A stretch of 64,000 nt of DNA from assembly GCF_020829625.1 (NCBI RefSeq), contig NZ_JAIVFX010000025.1, positions 29,561-93,560 of the forward strand, in the 5' to 3' direction. Every line of letters begins with the position of its first letter. Position 1 is the stretch's first letter. The notes under the pieces are model-generated. The model worked only from the letters and a program-made list of their open reading frames with translations, searched no databases and was not told where the DNA came from. This DNA comes from Nostoc sp. XA010 (GTDB lineage: Bacteria > Cyanobacteriota > Cyanobacteriia > Cyanobacteriales > Nostocaceae). Shown here one piece after another: positions 8,793 to 16,724 of the stretch. The position numbers and the translations under genes were made by a program.

Positions 8793-8848
8793 GCACCGGA
8801 ATGTCCCAATATGGTGAGTTGAGGTGCAGAGGCTGTCTGCGTCCGGTG
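8793..8848. other. Nested inverted repeat between converging genes
   Basis: Outer arms CACCGGA (8794-8800) and TCCGGTG (8842-8848) enclose an inner GCAGA/TCTGC hairpin (8826-8840). It sits between the RelE-like pair and the nucleoside hydrolase gene and may be a terminator or small structured RNA. Evidence is base pairing only. Confidence 0.25.
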
Positions 8849-8910
8849 AGCTTGGTCGTTAGTTTTTGGTGGCGAGTTTAAGTATCCACTTCAGTTAGTT
8901 TTTTAGTTTT

Positions 8911-9834
8911 TTATCTTGCCCATTGCTGCAAAATATAATCATAAAAAACATCTTTATCTACCTTATCCATTGCATATATTTTACGACCACCAGAAAGCAC
9001 TTTAGTACGCCCTTGACTAAGACCAGTGGTGATAATTTCTGTTTCCCATTCGCGCAATTGATAAAATTCTGGATGTCCCAAATAAGCTGTTGCTAAGACA
9101 TCCCAAAAATAATAATCTTGGGGGATAACTAGTGCATAACATTGTCCGGCTAAATCAGAGATGGGATAGTGGCGTTGTCGTCCCATTTTGTATACTAACT
9201 CCGATGTAACTGGGACATTGTTAGTCAAATCCAAAGGACACATAATAATTTCAATTTGCGTTTGCCATACCCGCGCAGCTGAAACCGCATCCCAATAAAC
9301 ATTCCACTCGGCGGAACCATCTTGTCCCGCTTCCAGACTTTTTTCCACATTACCACCAACATTCAACGCACCCCCCATCCACACAATTTTGTGAATCTTG
9401 GCTTCAATGTCTGGTGCTTTATCTAAAGCCACTGCAACCGTGGTCAACGGCCCAGTTACCATCAACGTTACGGGGTCTGATGCCTCCCGCAACACCTTGA
9501 TCATGAAATCTTGACCTGTTTCGGCAACCAAAGGCGTAGTGATGGTTTCACTTTGATTGAGAATGGGGAGATGGTCAACGATAAACGAATCACGGCGATA
9601 GAGAGTAGGAAATGGATTGATACCACGCACAGTACTTTCTGCTACCGGGATATGAGAAAATCCCATCAAATCTATAATTTTACGTGTGGCGCTAACAGCA
9701 GGTTGAATGTAGCAATCTGCTGGAGTGACGACAACACCAAGGAGTTCAATATGCTCCATTGTCAACAGCAGCATAGTTGCTAAATAATCATCTACGCCGC
9801 CATCGTGATCCATTAATACTAGTTGTTTTGTCAT
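8911..9834 (-). CDS. Nucleoside hydrolase (inosine/uridine-preferring type)
   Basis: A 307-aa enzyme that splits nucleosides into base and ribose. The family's N-terminal calcium-binding cluster appears as LMDHDGGVDDYLA (Asp9, Asp11, Asp15, Asp16). Later motifs are VTGPLTTVAVAL, KIVWMGGAL and EWNVYWDAVSAA. I start at MTKQLVLMD because it gives the family's normal N-terminus; the frame continues 55 codons upstream but across the divergent cytosine deaminase gene. No Shine-Dalgarno precedes this start, so the mRNA may be leaderless or very short-leadered. Divergent pairing with a cytosine deaminase suggests nucleoside and base salvage. Confidence 0.85.
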   Translation of the reverse strand: MTKQLVLMDHDGGVDDYLATMLLLTMEHIELLGVVVTPADCYIQPAVSATRKIIDLMGFSHIPVAESTVRGINPFPTLYRRDSFIVDHLPILNQSETITTPLVAETGQDFMIKVLREASDPVTLMVTGPLTTVAVALDKAPDIEAKIHKIVWMGGALNVGGNVEKSLEAGQDGSAEWNVYWDAVSAARVWQTQIEIIMCPLDLTNNVPVTSELVYKMGRQRHYPISDLAGQCYALVIPQDYYFWDVLATAYLGHPEFYQLREWETEIITTGLSQGRTKVLSGGRKIYAMDKVDKDVFYDYILQQWAR

Positions 9835-9849
9835 AAAAGGAGAATTAAT
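9835..9849. promoter_or_regulatory. 15-bp divergent start region
   Basis: Only 15 bases separate the start codons of the nucleoside hydrolase (minus) and cytosine deaminase (plus). It contains the deaminase Shine-Dalgarno (AAAGGAG). Each promoter must therefore lie inside the other gene's coding region, or one gene is leaderless. Confidence 0.5.
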
Positions 9850-10281
9850 ATGGATGAGTTTATGGAAGCTGCTATTCAAGAAGCAAAACAAGGCAGACAA
9901 GAAGGCGGAATTCCCATTGGTTCGGTTCTCGTCAAGGATGGCAAAATTCTTGGTAGAGGACACAATAAACGTGTGCAAGATGCAGATCCTGTCACCCACG
10001 CGGAAATCGATTGTCTCCGTAATGCTGGGAGAGTTGGCAGCTACAGAGGTACTACACTCTATTCAACTTTAATGCCGTGTTACCTGTGCGCTGGGGCAGT
10101 GGTACAATTTGGCATCAAGAAAGTCATTGTTGGAGAATCCAGAACTTTTCCTGGTGCTAAAGAATTTATGGTATCTCACGGTGTGGAAGTAATTGATCTT
10201 AATCTTGACGATTGTGAACAAATGATGAGTGAGTTTATTGAAACTAACCCCGAACTTTGGAATGAAGATATCGGTAATTAG
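9850..10281 (+). CDS. Cytosine deaminase, yeast Fcy1-like nucleoside deaminase
   Basis: A 143-aa zinc-dependent deaminase. His50 and the proton-shuttling Glu52 sit in THAEID, and Cys77/Cys80 in MPCYLC complete the zinc site. EGGIPIGSVLV near the start and the ending ELWNEDIGN closely echo yeast cytosine deaminase, so conversion of cytosine to uracil is the likeliest reaction; guanine or other bases are possible. AAAGGAG lies 7 bases before the ATG at 9850, which fixes this start over an upstream one at 9823. The divergent nucleoside hydrolase starts only 15 bases away. Confidence 0.8.
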   Translation: MDEFMEAAIQEAKQGRQEGGIPIGSVLVKDGKILGRGHNKRVQDADPVTHAEIDCLRNAGRVGSYRGTTLYSTLMPCYLCAGAVVQFGIKKVIVGESRTFPGAKEFMVSHGVEVIDLNLDDCEQMMSEFIETNPELWNEDIGN

Positions 10282-10301
10282 AGACGCGATTAATCGCGTC
10301 T
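10282..10301. repeat. 20-bp perfect palindrome (AGACGCGATT/AATCGCGTCT)
   Basis: A perfect palindrome immediately after the cytosine deaminase stop codon. It belongs to the GAGACG...CGTCTC type of dispersed palindromes seen in Nostoc genomes; a related one is at 13678-13706. It could also serve as a terminator stem. Confidence 0.6.
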
Positions 10302-10428
10302 GTACAAGAGTTGCCCGCGTCTTGGTGAGTTTTTATCGGAGAATAGCGTAAGAGCGATCGCTATCTCAAAAGTCACCAAGCTTTTAACCCAGACAAAAAA
10401 GTTACTTTCACACGGACACTCATCACTC

Positions 10429-11553
10429 CTAACCTAGCAAAAGTGTGCTGTTATTATCAATCAGCGTAGGAGTTCCATTATTATCCATAGCTGGGTTAGG
10501 CTGCGCCAATGCACCATAGGACTGAATGTAACGCCGCACTTCTAGGGGAAAGTGGGGGTAATCTAATACTGCATCACCATCGGCAATAGTTGCCCAGAAC
10601 TCGCGCAAACTAGGAGCTAATTTTTTTGCCTGTGATAATGGTAAATTTAATGGAGAGTGAGTTAGTAGCTTGATGAGGAAGGGGAAAGAGCGATCGCCCA
10701 TCCACTGCCGCGATGACTGTTGCAAGTCGGGGAACTCAGGCACTGACTCTACCCGATGGGATATAATTTGCAACGATTCTTTACCTTGGTTATCTCGATG
10801 AAACTCTAGCACCCGATAAGGGTGAGGATAGCTCACTAAAGAACCAGTGGTAATATCATATACTCCATCTGAGTAAGCAATATCTTGAATGTGCAAATGC
10901 CCTGTAAATACTAGTTTGACTCCGTAGCGCCTTAGCAACTGCAATAGTTCTGCTGAATTGGACAACATATAGCGATTTGCTAGTGGATGGCTCGATTGAT
11001 TGGGCAAATGCTCCACTACATTATGATGCACCATCACCAGAACTAATTCATCAACAGATGCCGCCAGCACCTCTTCTAACCACAATAGCTGTTTGGCATC
11101 CAAACACCCCACTTGCTCACCTTGGTCATTAAAGGAGTTAGAATTTAGTCCAATCAGCTTAACTCCAGGCAATAACTGACGAATGTAGTAAATCTGTTGT
11201 GGATCTTCATAGCCATACTTTGTGTAATAGTAGGGAAAATCCGCAAAAGCAATTGATTGCTGATCAGCTAACAGCACAGGAACGTCATGATTGCCAGGAA
11301 CAACATACACGGGAAAAGGTAGCTGGGCTAAACATTGTTGCAACCAGGCGTGGTTCTCTGGTTCGCCGTGCTGGGTTAAATCTCCTGGCAACAACAAGAA
11401 ATCTAAATCGAGTTGTGTTAAATGTTCTAGTACACTTTTAAATGCCGAGATACTGACTTCTACTAGATGGAAGCGATTGGGATGATCCCAGATTGTGTGA
11501 GGAAGTGCCAGGTGTAAGTCACTGACTACTGCAAAGCGAAAATTGAGAGCCAT
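10429..11553 (-). CDS. Metallophosphoesterase (calcineurin-like, CpdA-type)
   Basis: A 374-aa calcineurin-like phosphoesterase. All metal-site motifs are in order: DxH in SDLHLALP (about residue 12), GD in LLPGDLTQHG, GNHD in VVPGNHDVP, H in MVHHNVVEH, and GHxH in FTGHLHIQ. The layout fits cAMP phosphodiesterase (CpdA)-like enzymes, but substrates in this family vary widely. The C-terminal 100 residues are a cyanobacterial extension. It is monocistronic and convergent with the cytosine deaminase gene. Confidence 0.8.
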   Translation of the reverse strand: MALNFRFAVVSDLHLALPHTIWDHPNRFHLVEVSISAFKSVLEHLTQLDLDFLLLPGDLTQHGEPENHAWLQQCLAQLPFPVYVVPGNHDVPVLLADQQSIAFADFPYYYTKYGYEDPQQIYYIRQLLPGVKLIGLNSNSFNDQGEQVGCLDAKQLLWLEEVLAASVDELVLVMVHHNVVEHLPNQSSHPLANRYMLSNSAELLQLLRRYGVKLVFTGHLHIQDIAYSDGVYDITTGSLVSYPHPYRVLEFHRDNQGKESLQIISHRVESVPEFPDLQQSSRQWMGDRSFPFLIKLLTHSPLNLPLSQAKKLAPSLREFWATIADGDAVLDYPHFPLEVRRYIQSYGALAQPNPAMDNNGTPTLIDNNSTLLLG

Positions 11554-11882
11554 TGATTTATGAAAATGTTAAAAGCAGAGGTTAAAACAAGCCTTTTTCC
11601 AAAAGTATAACGCTTGCTTTGTTTCGCTGCTTAGGAGTGCATTTACTTAATATTTGTATACATTGAGCATAGATTTCACGCTATGCTGACAATTAATTTC
11701 AAGGTTGAATATAACCATTAATCTGCAAAAATTATCATAAATTAGCGTAAACCAACAATTAATGGGTAACAACTCAAAACTGTTAGCGGCACGAAATGTA
11801 ATCGTTTTGTTTGTTGGCTGCTCTGCTACTCACCTTTTCGGTAAAATAACTTAGCAGATCAGCAAGGAACAGGTTCAGGATC
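11554..11882. other. Divergent intergenic region
   Basis: It holds the promoters of the phosphodiesterase (minus) and mtnP (plus). I could not pick convincing -35/-10 boxes, and no gene or repeat is visible. Confidence 0.4.
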
Positions 11883-12755
11883 ATGGCTCAAGCTAGTATT
11901 GGGATTATTGGTGGCAGTGGTCTGTATAAAATGGACGCGCTCAAAGATATAGAAGAGGTGCATGTCCAAACCCCTTTTGGTTCACCATCAGATGCTTTGA
12001 TTCTGGGGACCTTAGATGGTACACGGGTAGCTTTTTTAGCGCGTCATGGTCGCAATCACAGGCTGTTACCCTCTGAGTTACCGTTTCGCGCTAATATCTA
12101 TGCGATGAAGCAATTGGGCGTGGAGTATTTAATTTCAGCTAGTGCTGTGGGTTCCTTGAAGGAAGAGGCGAAACCACTGGATATGGTGGTTCCAGATCAG
12201 TTTATTGACAGAACGAAAAATCGGATTTCAACGTTTTTCGGTGAGGGAATTGTTGCTCACATTGCCTTTGGCGATCCGATTTGTAAGAATTTGGCTAGTG
12301 TGTTGGCAGATGCGATCGCATCTCTCAATTTACCAGATGTTACTCTCCATCGCGGCGGCACTTATGTGTGCATGGAAGGGCCGGCTTTTTCCACCAAGGC
12401 GGAATCGAATCTTTACCGCAGTTGGGGTGCAACAATCATTGGAATGACCAATTTACCAGAGGCGAAGTTGGCAAGGGAAGCCGAAATTGCATACTCAACT
12501 TTAGCGCTGGTGACAGATTATGATTGTTGGCATCCAGATCACGACAGTGTGACGGTGGAATTGGTAATTGGCAATTTGCTGCGAAATGCTGCGAATGCTC
12601 AAAAGGTAATTCAAGAAACTGTGCGACGGTTGAGTGAAAATCCACCGCCGAGTGAGGCGCATTCGGCGTTACAGTATGCAATTTTGACTCAGTTAGATAA
12701 AGCACCAGCGACGACGAAGGAAAAATTAGGGTTATTGTTGCAGAAGTATTTGTAA
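11883..12755 (+). CDS. mtnP: S-methyl-5'-thioadenosine phosphorylase
   Basis: A 290-aa member of the MTAP/PNP family, which splits methylthioadenosine into adenine and methylthioribose-1-phosphate in methionine salvage after polyamine synthesis. Motifs: phosphate-binding GGSGLY at residues 10-15, LARHGRNH, LISASAVGSLKE, YVCMEGPAFSTKAES around the base site, GMTNLPEAKLAREAEI, and the substrate-specifying TDYDCWH. Length is normal for the family. A purine-rich stretch with AAGGAA lies about 20 bases upstream of the ATG. The gene is monocistronic. Confidence 0.92.
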   Translation: MAQASIGIIGGSGLYKMDALKDIEEVHVQTPFGSPSDALILGTLDGTRVAFLARHGRNHRLLPSELPFRANIYAMKQLGVEYLISASAVGSLKEEAKPLDMVVPDQFIDRTKNRISTFFGEGIVAHIAFGDPICKNLASVLADAIASLNLPDVTLHRGGTYVCMEGPAFSTKAESNLYRSWGATIIGMTNLPEAKLAREAEIAYSTLALVTDYDCWHPDHDSVTVELVIGNLLRNAANAQKVIQETVRRLSENPPPSEAHSALQYAILTQLDKAPATTKEKLGLLLQKYL

Positions 12756-12963
12756 TATAAGAATTCAGAATCCAGAATTTATAAGACTTGGAAACCCCAA
12801 TTTCATAATTTGAAGAACATCGCATTTTCTGAGGTAGTACGATATTTGTTAAAATTCTGTAAAATAGCATAAATTTTCAGTGAAATTACTGTAATAACTT
12901 CTTATTAGTATGTTAGTTGCTGTACTATTCTGAGGTTATACTACGGTTAAAAAGGTAATTTAT

Positions 12964-13632
12964 ATGACATTTGCACAAAAGTTCCCAGTGTCTATGCTTG
13001 GTGCAGCTTTAATTGCCTTGGGCACAGGGCAAATAGCGCAAGCAGTACTATTAGTTGAATCAGAGTCAGCCGTGGTAAATCTTGATGCCAAAGAAGTTTT
13101 ATTTACTATAGATTTTAATAGAGTGCCAGACTTTTTCACACTTGATCAAGCCGGGAGACAAGCCGACTCTTTCCAATACTATGTTGAAGCAGATGGGGAA
13201 TTCCCTATATTCAGAGGTTCTCCATTCTATAGTGAACTTGAGTCAATTATTCGCGGAGAAGAAATTAATGTTGCAGGTGACATTCGGATACGTGATGTCT
13301 TCTCAGTTGGGCCATTGGAACCAAATTCAGGAGGTTGGGGTAAGATTCGGGGTTCAGTACCATACAGCCTTGATGGCACTGTGCTGAAATTTTCAGCACC
13401 TCTGCAATTTATTGGTGATTCAGACGGTTTGTTTAGCTACCAATTGCTTTTAACTGAGTTTGGCGGCTCTTCCGATAGCGTAGAGAATAAGTCTACTATT
13501 GCCAGTGTTCCCGAACCTAATTTTGCATTGGGTGCATTAACTTTTGGAGCCTTAAGTGTAGGTTTACGACGGAAACGTAAACATAAATTAGCTCCTAGTC
13601 CTGTAAATCAATACGATTCAGTTAAGGCTTAA
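12964..13632 (+). CDS. PEP-CTERM sorting-domain protein
   Basis: A 222-aa exported protein. It has an N-terminal signal peptide (MTFAQKFPVSMLGAALIALG, cleavage after about AQA at residue 27) and a C-terminal PEP-CTERM tripartite tag: VPEPN, a hydrophobic stretch, then GLRRKRKHK. In other bacteria such tags are processed by exosortase and mark envelope or extracellular-matrix proteins. The central 150 residues are beta-rich and match no enzyme I recognise. No exosortase gene is in this window. Confidence 0.75.
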   Translation: MTFAQKFPVSMLGAALIALGTGQIAQAVLLVESESAVVNLDAKEVLFTIDFNRVPDFFTLDQAGRQADSFQYYVEADGEFPIFRGSPFYSELESIIRGEEINVAGDIRIRDVFSVGPLEPNSGGWGKIRGSVPYSLDGTVLKFSAPLQFIGDSDGLFSYQLLLTEFGGSSDSVENKSTIASVPEPNFALGALTFGALSVGLRRKRKHKLAPSPVNQYDSVKA

Positions 13633-13677
13633 TTCCCTAACCCATTAAAAAAGAGGGAACTATACCAATAATGTTCA

Positions 13678-13706
13678 GTAGAGACGTTGCAATGCAACGT
13701 TTCTAC
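13678..13706. repeat. Dispersed palindromic repeat (GTAGAGACG...)
   Basis: Inverted arms GTAGAGACGTTGCA and TGCAACGTTTCTAC with one mismatch, lying between the converging PEP-CTERM and DUF2085 genes. It is of the same type as the palindrome at 10282-10301 and is well placed to act as a bidirectional terminator. Confidence 0.6.
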
Positions 13707-13708
13707 AA

Positions 13709-14227
13709 TTAACGTAAGCTAGTTTTACCACCTCGCCATCCGTGCAAGATCGGCATAGTAAACAATCCCCACGCCAAACCTGTAATTAACCCAAAAGGCG
13801 TAACCAGATAGTTATTAAAACTCCATAAACCGAAAATCTGTGCTGCTAATTCCAAAGGATAAGCCATCATTAGCACAGTTGCGATCGCCACACCACTCCA
13901 GCCATACTGATTTAACCAGTAAAAACCTTTACCACCAGTTACCCCATACAACAGACGAGTAATCAGCAAACCCGTGACAGTGCCGTAGCAGCGCATACAC
14001 ACAGCCATAATAAACGGTGGTGCTAAATCTAACCCCATATCTGGTTGCGGACAGACATGATTACCCATGAAATAAATGATGTCCGCAATCCCAGGAAGCA
14101 ACCACACCCCAGACGCAGCCAAAAAGGGAGCGATAGGCGGGCCAAAAACCATCCCTACCAACAAGAAATCAGCAATCAAACTAACCCAATTAACCTGGAA
14201 CTCTTCACTGAAAGCTACTCTTGTCAT
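13709..14227 (-). CDS. DUF2085 family membrane protein
   Basis: A 172-aa membrane protein with about four hydrophobic segments. The DUF2085 signature is present: HVCPQPDMGL followed by AVCMRCYGTVTGLL, whose conserved cysteines might bind metal. It lies just downstream of agrE on the same strand (34-base gap) and may be cotranscribed. Function is unknown. Confidence 0.75.
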   Translation of the reverse strand: MTRVAFSEEFQVNWVSLIADFLLVGMVFGPPIAPFLAASGVWLLPGIADIIYFMGNHVCPQPDMGLDLAPPFIMAVCMRCYGTVTGLLITRLLYGVTGGKGFYWLNQYGWSGVAIATVLMMAYPLELAAQIFGLWSFNNYLVTPFGLITGLAWGLFTMPILHGWRGGKTSLR

Positions 14228-14261
14228 CTCCCTTTCTCTGCGCCCTCTGCGGTTTATTTTC

Positions 14262-16373
14262 CTAACCTACCTTATTAACATAAGGACTTGTCAACTTATC
14301 CAACTGCTGAATCAACAGACTGAGGAACAAACCCACATCTGTCACTACACCCACCGATTCTACAGAACCGCGATCGCTTAACTTAGTCACCACAGCTGGA
14401 TTAATATCCACACACACCATTTTCACCCCTGCTGGAGTCATATTTCCCACGCCAATGGAGTGCAGCATCGATGACAGCATCAAAATCATCTCCGCACCTT
14501 CTAGGTGTTTAGCATATTCCTCCTGTGCTTGAATCAAATCCATTACGGTATCAGGCAAAGGCCCGTCATCCCGAATCGAACCCGCAAGCACAAAAGGCAC
14601 ATTATTGTGGACACACTCATACATTACGCCACTTTTAATTGCCCCCGCCTCTACAGCTTTGGGAATGCTGCCATAACGGCGGATACTATTAATTACCTTC
14701 AGGTGATGGCGGTGTCCACCATGCACGGCGATACCCCGCTTCATGTCTACACCCAAGGAAGTGCCCATGATATTTTGCTCGATGTCGTGAACTGCGATCG
14801 CATTACCACCCAGCAACGCTTGCACGTATCCTTCCCGAACCAGTTGCGCCAAGTGTTCACCGCCACCAGTGTGAATCACCACCGGGCCAGCCGTGACAAC
14901 TACCTTACCACCAGCATCGCGGATTTTCCGCAATTCCCAAGCTACTTGCTCAACAACCAATTCCACGCGCCGTTCGCTAGAAACCCCCGCCGACATAAAG
15001 CTGAATTCTTGGGTGCTGCGTAGTTCCCGCGATTCAGTTTTGCGGATGGTGCGGATACCTAACACGTCTACAATTACCTGTTCGCCAACTTTTAAATCGC
15101 GGAGTATTTTACACCGAGCGACGAAGCCATTGGCAGTTTGGGTAATTGCGATCGCGCCATCCATCCGTTGATTTTCCACCTTCACCCACTGACCATTAAT
15201 TCGGACTTCGGTGGGATAAATTGTACTAACATAGAAATCATCAGGTGCAACACCATCTTGAATTACCGGCTCCAAGATAGCGTCTCGCTCATCATGTGGT
15301 AAGTCTACAGCACCCAAATCAATCAACCGGGAGATGATTTCTTCCATCACCTCATGAGATGGCGCTGATACCCTAACCTCGGCGGCTGAGGTACTTTGGC
15401 GCTGTTCTCCCAAGTTAAAATTCAGGACTTTGAAGCTTCCCCCAGCGTCTATAATCAAATCCAAAGCGCGGTTAATTAAGCCTGCGTCGAGCAAGTGTCC
15501 CTCCATGCGAATGACACGGCTTTCTACCGAGACATTGGCATGAATTTCATCTCTAACTGGTTCTGTTACCCGCAAAGTTAAGCATTTAGCCGCACCACCA
15601 GCTTTGAGAAATTCGGTAAGCGGTGTTTCCAACACTTTGAAACCTGCATTTCCAAGGCGGGTTTTCAAAACCTCACTCGCCTTGTTCATGATGACGATGC
15701 TATCGACATTCACCGCATTACAAGCGAAGTTGACTGCATCAGCCTCTTCAAGTGCGATTCGCTTTTCGGGTGCGACTCGCATTTCGATTAAGCGGTTGGA
15801 GTAAGAATCAAAAGCGCCTGGATAGTATAGCAAATAGCCATTTGCTAGGGGACAAAAGCAGGTATCCAAGTGATAGAAACGTTCGTCTATGAGTCGCAGG
15901 GATAGCACCTCAATATCCAGCCATTTAGCTAAATAAGGGTGAGAATCTAATTCCGAGCGGAAACCGTATCCCGCCCATAACCAGCGTCCTTCTCGATCCA
16001 GCAGTGCGTCCCCTGCTCCCTCAAAGGGCAAATCTTTGGGAAGTTCATTGACTGTATAACCATTTGCTTCAAACCATTGTTTGAAGAAAGGCTCTTCTCC
16101 CTGACGTTCTTTGTGTAAAAAGCGACTGAGGACAACATTATCTCCTAGTACCAAGCCAGCGTTGGCGGTAAAAACCAAATCTGGCCAACCTTTTTCAGGT
16201 GGTACTAAGTCTACAACGGCGTGTTCTTTAAGGATCTGGTGTAGTCCCTGCCACTGTTCCACGGCGCGATCGCGCGATGACTTGTGAATATTTCCTTCCA
16301 TCCAAGGATTAATCACATAGTCCACATCGTAGTGGTCAGGAGGGCACATCAAAAAGCGAATACAGGAAGTCAT
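14262..16373 (-). CDS. agrE: Bifunctional arginine dihydrolase / ornithine cyclodeaminase AgrE
   Basis: A 703-aa two-domain enzyme, the same length as I recall for Anabaena AgrE. The N-terminal guanidine-group-modifying domain (about residues 1-280) has NPWMEGN, PDLVFTANAGLV (Asn71), FEGAGDALL, YHLDTCFCPL and the catalytic cysteine at residue 264 (GGAAKCLTLRV). It converts arginine to ornithine, CO2 and two ammonia. The C-terminal half (about 285-690, LOR/SDH-like with an NAD-binding VSAGVSSERR region) is the ornithine cyclodeaminase domain giving proline. In heterocystous cyanobacteria this enzyme drains cyanophycin-derived arginine in vegetative cells. The start MTSCIRFLMCPP is family-typical. 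Confidence 0.92.
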   Translation of the reverse strand: MTSCIRFLMCPPDHYDVDYVINPWMEGNIHKSSRDRAVEQWQGLHQILKEHAVVDLVPPEKGWPDLVFTANAGLVLGDNVVLSRFLHKERQGEEPFFKQWFEANGYTVNELPKDLPFEGAGDALLDREGRWLWAGYGFRSELDSHPYLAKWLDIEVLSLRLIDERFYHLDTCFCPLANGYLLYYPGAFDSYSNRLIEMRVAPEKRIALEEADAVNFACNAVNVDSIVIMNKASEVLKTRLGNAGFKVLETPLTEFLKAGGAAKCLTLRVTEPVRDEIHANVSVESRVIRMEGHLLDAGLINRALDLIIDAGGSFKVLNFNLGEQRQSTSAAEVRVSAPSHEVMEEIISRLIDLGAVDLPHDERDAILEPVIQDGVAPDDFYVSTIYPTEVRINGQWVKVENQRMDGAIAITQTANGFVARCKILRDLKVGEQVIVDVLGIRTIRKTESRELRSTQEFSFMSAGVSSERRVELVVEQVAWELRKIRDAGGKVVVTAGPVVIHTGGGEHLAQLVREGYVQALLGGNAIAVHDIEQNIMGTSLGVDMKRGIAVHGGHRHHLKVINSIRRYGSIPKAVEAGAIKSGVMYECVHNNVPFVLAGSIRDDGPLPDTVMDLIQAQEEYAKHLEGAEMILMLSSMLHSIGVGNMTPAGVKMVCVDINPAVVTKLSDRGSVESVGVVTDVGLFLSLLIQQLDKLTSPYVNKVG

Positions 16374-16550
16374 AAAAATCTTACAAGCGTTTTATATACT
16401 AGCTTATTTGGGATACAGATTTTCGATCTACTGAAATTAGGTACAATCTGCTACTAGAGCTTCTATCTTTTGATAGTTGAAGGCTTTACAAAAGGTTCAC
16501 TATTAATTCTATTACTGGTAGATGGTAATAAGTACAGAAGGTGGCAAAAG

Positions 16551-16608
16551 TCATTAGTCATTAGTCATTAATATCTCCCCCTGCCTCCCCTGCTCCCCTT
16601 GCCCTTTA
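16551..16608. repeat. STRR: TCATTAG x3 followed by CT-rich imperfect repeats
   Basis: Three TCATTAG heptamers (16551-16572) are followed by a pyrimidine tract of CTCCCCTGC-type units. Such short tandemly repeated repetitive sequences are typical of Nostocales genomes. They lie in the intergenic region between the divergent agrE and membrane-protein genes, which otherwise shows nothing clear. Confidence 0.7.
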
Positions 16609-16724
16609 AATATTGCTCGTAGGTTAAAAATTAATATCAATTAGCCTAATAAGTGGCACAATTAGAGCCAAAATATACTTTAATTGAGTAAAAAATTAAG
16701 TATATACTTATACTGCTGCCGCTT

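Noticed and set aside
14505..15171. Long plus-strand frames within agrE
   Set aside because: Antisense shadows of agrE.
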